NCBI RefSeq assembly: GCF_035594125.1
Contig: NC_087163.1
Location: forward strand, 11,256,001-11,320,000
Length of the DNA stretch: 64,000 nt
Direction: 5' to 3'
From: Scylla paramamosain
Lineage: Eukaryota; Arthropoda; Malacostraca; Decapoda; Portunidae
The notes under the pieces are model-generated. The model saw only the letters and a list, made by a program, of their open reading frames with translations. It ran no database searches and was not told where the DNA came from. Positions 59,301 to 64,000 of the stretch are shown in pieces. Each line of letters starts with the position of its first letter. Position 1 is the stretch's first letter. The position numbers were made by a program, and so were the translations under genes.

Positions 59301-62300
59301 ATTCAATATCTCTCATAATACACTTTTCTCTTAATGTCTTTTTGTTATTCTATATAGGATACCTTGCATGCATTTTGGTGTTTTGGCACCTAACAATGTG
59401 GTGAAAACACTTTTTTGGTAATGTTCTGTCTTTACATATAGAGCGCTATTCACGTGTTTTAGCGTTTTTTTACCTAAGACTGTCAATAACATTCATAATA
59501 TTCATTCTCGTAATATCGCTTTGTTTTACCATATAGGGTAATTTGCATGCATTTTGCTGTTTCTGTACCTAAAAAACAAAAAAACACTGATAATACAGAT
59601 TTTTGGTAATCTTATTGTTTCTCCATAATGGGAGTTTTCCATGAGTTTTAGTGTTTTAGTACGTAAAAAGCTGAAAAACACACAAGACATTTTTTTTTTA
59701 CAAAATAGAGTGCTTTCCATGCATTTTAGCATTTTGGTGCCTGGAATACTCAAAAATACTTGAAAGACATGTTTCTGGTAATATCGTATCGTTTCCTCTT
59801 ATAAAGTTATTTGCAATAATTTTGGTCTTTTAGTACCTATGAATGTGAAAAGCACATATAATTTACGTTTTTGGTAATGCTGGTGTTTCTCCATATGCAG
59901 TGCTATTCTCGAGGATCCTAACAATGTAAAAAACAAAAAATAAAAATACACATTTTTGGTAAAGGTTTTCTTTTTCTCCATAAAATGATGCATGCATTTT
60001 GCACTCATTTTAGCACCTAAACACTGAAATTAAACGTTTCTGGTAACGGTTTGTTTTCCAATATCAGGTGCTTTCCATGTATATTAACTTTCTGGAGCCA
60101 AAAACGCTCAAAAAACACCAAAAAGATACGTTTCTGCTGATGTATTCTCGTTTCCCCACATAGAGTACCATGCATGCATTTTGGTGTATTGGTACCTTAC
60201 AATGTCGTTCTATTTCCCAATAGACTGTGCTATTCACGTATTTTAGGTTTTGATACCTAATAAACTGGAAAACACTCATTATGCACCTTTCTCATAATGT
60301 CCTTTCGTTTCCCTATATGCGGACGTTCGCATGTATTTTGGAGTTTTGGTGCGTAAGAAGCTCAAAAACATTCTAAAGACACATTCTTGGTAATGTTGTT
60401 TTGTATTCCAATAAACTGTTTCAAATTCTTGTAAGTGTTTTGGTTCCTAAAACGGGAAAAACGCTGAAAAGGCACGTATCTAGAAATGTCGTTTCGTTTC
60501 CCCATATAAAGTTCTGTATCCCCATATAGAGTGCTATTCATGCGTTTTAGGGTTTTGCTAGTAACAAAACAAACAATGAGAATAAACGTCTCTGATAATA
60601 TTGTTTCATTTAATTATATAGGGTAGTTTGCATGTTTTTCGCCGTTTCTGTACCTAACAAGCTCAAAAAATAGTCGATAAAAATTTTTGGTAATGTTATT
60701 CTGTTTTTTTCATAAAGGTTGTTTTACATGTGTTTTAACATATTGATACGTAAGAACCTCCTAAACACACAAAAGACTTTTTTTTTTTTATAATACTGTT
60801 TTGTATTCCAATATTGGATGTTTTCCATGCATTTTAGCGTTTTTGTGCCTACAGCGCTTAAAAACACTAAAAAAGACACGTCTCTGTTAAAGTCGTTTCG
60901 TTTCCTCATATGCGGTGATGTGCATGCATTTTGGTGTTTTGGTAGCCAACATTATGAAAAACACTCAAAATACACGTTTTGTTCTGTTTCTCCATATAGA
61001 CTGCTATTCACGCGTTTTCTGCCTTTTGGTATCTAAGAATCTGGAAAAAAAAACACTCATAATTCACGTTCCTGATAATATCGTATATTTCATCATATAG
61101 GGTAATATGCATATATTTTGACGTCTCTCTACCTAATAAGCTAAGAAAAATATTCAAAACACATTTTTGCTGACATTATTGTTTTCCCATAAAGGGTGTT
61201 TTGCGTGCGCTTTACCCTTTTGGTACATAAGAAGCTCAAGAAAACTAAATAAAAGACACGCTTTTGACCAATGAGCTTTCTATAGATTTCGTGTTTCCGT
61301 GCCTAAAACACTCAAAACAATAAAAAGATCTTTTTCTTGTACTGTTTCTCTTCTCCACATACAGTGCTTTGCATGCATTTTGACATTTTGGTTCCTAAGA
61401 AGGTGAAAAACACAAAATATACGTTTTTGATAATATTTTTGTATTTGTCCATATGGAGTGTAATTCAAGCGTTTTTACGTTTTGGTACATATAAATCTCA
61501 AAAATGCTCAAAATACATGATTCTGATATTTCTAATGAACGTTTTGTTTCACAATTAAGGGTACTTCTATAAATTTTTAAGTTTTGGTGCCTAAAGCCTC
61601 TCAAAACAATGAAAAGGTATTTTCTTGTAATGTTCTTTTCTTGAAATACAGTGTTTTGCATGCATTGTGACGTTTTGGTTCCTAACAAGGTGAAAAACAG
61701 TCAAAAAACACGTTATTGGTAATATTTTTCTGTTTGTCCATATGGGGGTGCAATTCAAGCTCTTCCGCGCTTAAATAAATAAATAAAAAAAAAACACCCA
61801 TAAGACATGTTTCTGATTATATCTTTTTGTTTCATCATTAAGAGTACTTTAAATATATTTTGAATTTCTGTACCTAAAAGATGAAAAATACTGAAAATAT
61901 ACGTTTTAGGTAATGTTATTTTTCAAGCTTTTTAGTGTTTTGGTAACTAAGAAGCTAAAAAAAAAACTTATTAAACCCGTTTCTTGTCAGATCTTTTCGT
62001 TTCACAAAATAGGGTATTTTTATGCATTTTGGCATTTTTGTACGTACGAAACTCAAAAACACTTAAAATCCACGGTTTTTATAGTTATTCTGCTAGTTCA
62101 TAACTGTTGTTTTGGATGTGCTTTTAGCGTTTTGTTATGAAATAAACACTCAAAATACACGTTTTTGGAAATGCCGTTTAGTAATTCATACTTTTAAGCA
62201 TTTTGGTGTCTAGCACAATCAAAAAACACTCAAATCACACGTATCTGTCCTTTCCCTATATAGAGTGCTTTGGTGTTTTGTTACATAACAATGTAAAAAA

Positions 62301-63127
62301 AAAAAAACGTTCATTCACGCTCACAATATATATTTCTCTTAACATCCTTTCTTTTCCCATATAGGGTGCTTTGCATTTATTTTCGCGTTTTCGTAATGTC
62401 ATTTTGTTTCCCTAAATAGAGTGCTTTAATTCCATTTTGACGTTCTGGTATATAAAAATGTAAAAGTAAAAACACTTAAAACAGATGTTATTGGTAATGG
62501 TATCCTGTTTTCCCACAAAAGGTGCTATTCATTTCTTTTTTTTTTGGCGTTTATGTACGCAACAAGCTCTAAAACATTCAAAAGACTTTTATTTGTTAAT
62601 TTCATTTTGTTTCTTAATGACAGGTATTTTGCATGCGCTTTAGCTCTTTTATACGTAGGTAGCTGAAAAACACTGAAAAGACACTTTTTTTTTTTTAAGA
62701 AGTTGATTTCTTTCCTCATAGAGGTAGCATTACATGCCTTTTAGCGTTTTGATGCATAACACACACATAAACACTGAAAAGACGCTTTTCTGGAAATCTT
62801 GTTGATTTTCCCCATATATAGAATATGAAATATACACGTTTTCGGTGATGTTGTTATGTTTCTCCATATAGAGTGCTATTCATCCGTTTTTGAGGTTATG
62901 TACATAATAGGCTCAAAAACACCCATAATACACGTTTCTCGTAATGTCTTTTCGTTTCCACATGTTGAGTACTTTACATACATTTTGGAGTTTTTCTACG
63001 TAACATGTTTTTCATTTTTTTTTCTTTTTGTTAATATTATTGTATCTCCATAAAGGTTATATGGATGACTTTTAGCGTTTTGGTACGTACGTAAATACCT
63101 CAAAACACTCAAAAGAGAAGTTTTACG

Positions 63128-63198
63128 TTTTTTTTTTCTTTCTCTCTTTATAGGAAACCATGGAAATCATCCTATAAGGAGAGAGAGAAAAAAAAAAT
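63128..63198. repeat. Large snap-back hairpin, copy of 53,882-53,950
   Basis: Same T-run, CTTTCTCTCTTTATAGGA, CCATGGAAA loop and TCCTATAAGGAGAGAGAG arm as at 53.9 kb. Confidence 0.87.
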
Positions 63199-63526
63199 AA
63201 TATAATTGTCTAAAACACTAAAAAGACACGTTTCTGGAAATCTCTTTTTTTTTTTTTCCATATATAGCTTGATTTGCATGAGGTTAGGGGTTCTAGTACC
63301 TAAGAATGTAAGATACAATTAAAATACACGCTTCTTTTAATGTTTTTGTTAAAGGTTAAAGGTTACTTTGCATGGTTTTGGGCGTTTTTCTACGTAACAA
63401 GCTAAAAACCACCCAAAATACTTCCTTTTGGTAAAGTTATTCTGTTGCTCCATAAAATATGTTTTGCATACGTTTTGCTTTTTGGTACGTAAGAAGTTCA
63501 AAAATACTAAAAATGCATGTTTTTCT

Positions 63527-63558
63527 TAATGTTGTTATTGATTCCCATAACAACATTA
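63527..63558. repeat. Snap-back hairpin, third copy of the 11-bp stem
   Basis: TAATGTTGTTA / TAACAACATTA with the same loop as at 54,281-54,312. Confidence 0.88.
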
Positions 63559-64000
63559 CGTTTTGGTAAAACTATCGTTTTGGTTTTTAACACGGTCAAA
63601 AACACTGAAAAGAAACGTTTCGTTTCTATATATAGGAGGCATTACAATCATATTCGTGTTTTGGAACCTAACAATGTGAAAAAAAAATCATTCAAAATAC
63701 ACGCTTTTAATAATGTTGTTCTGTTTCTTCATATATAGAGCGTTGTTGCGTTTTGAAGGAAACTCAAAACCACTTATAATAATAACTTATAATAATGTCG
63801 GTTTCCTTTCAATGCATTTTGGCATTTTTCTAGGTAACGAGCTAAAAAAAAAAAAATCAAATAACATTACTTGTTTTTGGTAATGTTATTCCCATTTCCA
63901 TAATTGGTGTTTTGCATGCGTTTTATTGTTTTCATACGTATCTCAAAAATACTCAAAATACATTATTTTTTTAATGTTGTTTTGTTTTCCCGTATAGGAT

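Larger units (their letters stand above)
61270..64000 (-). repeat. Copy 2 of the direct duplication, truncated by window end
   Basis: From about 61,440 it parallels 52,166 onward. Its first 170 bp (61,270-61,440) are not in copy 1 but match the complement of 52,015-52,157 at the inner end of the S7 arm. Copy 2 therefore keeps the unbroken ancestral sequence across the point where S7 and S8 now fold back. The duplication must continue past the window edge. Confidence 0.9.

Overview
The window is a 64 kb piece of eukaryotic satellite DNA, and I find no protein-coding or RNA gene in it. It is visibly AT-rich. Almost every base belongs to one tandem-repeat family with a monomer of about 96 bp. 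Five diverged monomer types (called 1 to 5 here) recur in a fixed order, giving a higher-order repeat (HOR) whose consensus I count by eye as 5 x 96 = 480 bp; real copies run about 435-490 bp because of indels. Each monomer carries a GCATG core, a TATATGG box about 15 bp later, an ACATTACC box, an AAACGTG box, two T-rich GAG motifs and an (A/G)CGTACCAAAACGC stretch.

Layout by orientation (+ means the strand reading GCATG..TATATGG..ACATTACC): S1 + 1-8,890; S2 - 8,931-9,950; S3 + 9,951-10,822; S4 - 10,845-23,548; S5 + 23,549-35,653; S6 - 35,654-45,170; S7 + 45,171-52,157; S8 - 52,158-64,000. The array therefore reverses seven times. Most of these blocks are paralogous to each other. S1 (1.2-5.3 kb) is the inverted copy of S6 (35.65-38.6 kb). 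S4 (15.4-21.0 kb) is the inverted copy of S5 (30.6-35.65 kb). S6 (40.5-43.3 kb) is the inverted copy of S7 (45.2-47.96 kb). S7 (48.0-52.16 kb) is the inverted copy of S8 (52.17-57.0 kb). On top of this S4 (12.8-15.7 kb) is repeated directly at 40.7-43.5 kb, and S8 (52.17 kb onward) is repeated directly at 61.44 kb with a spacing of about 9.25 kb.

Punctuating the array are long pure microsatellites: (TA)n at 19.3, 36.3, 39.6 and 55.9 kb, (AT)n(AG)n at 48.9 kb, (CA)n at 43.15 kb and (TTTA)n at 53.3 kb. Several sit at a site that is unexpanded, or expanded with a different motif, in the paralogous arm. There are small snap-back hairpins, local tandem duplications, and one short foreign insertion at 14,143-14,268 with an 8-bp tandem tail, absent from two paralogous copies of the site.

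The organism cannot be named from the sequence. Long AT and AG microsatellites in satellite DNA, plus a faint recollection that the foreign insertion resembles interspersed repeats of decapod crustaceans, make an arthropod a guess only. The array is probably constitutive heterochromatin (pericentromeric, centromeric or subtelomeric). The open frames that exist are by-products of a monomer length divisible by three.
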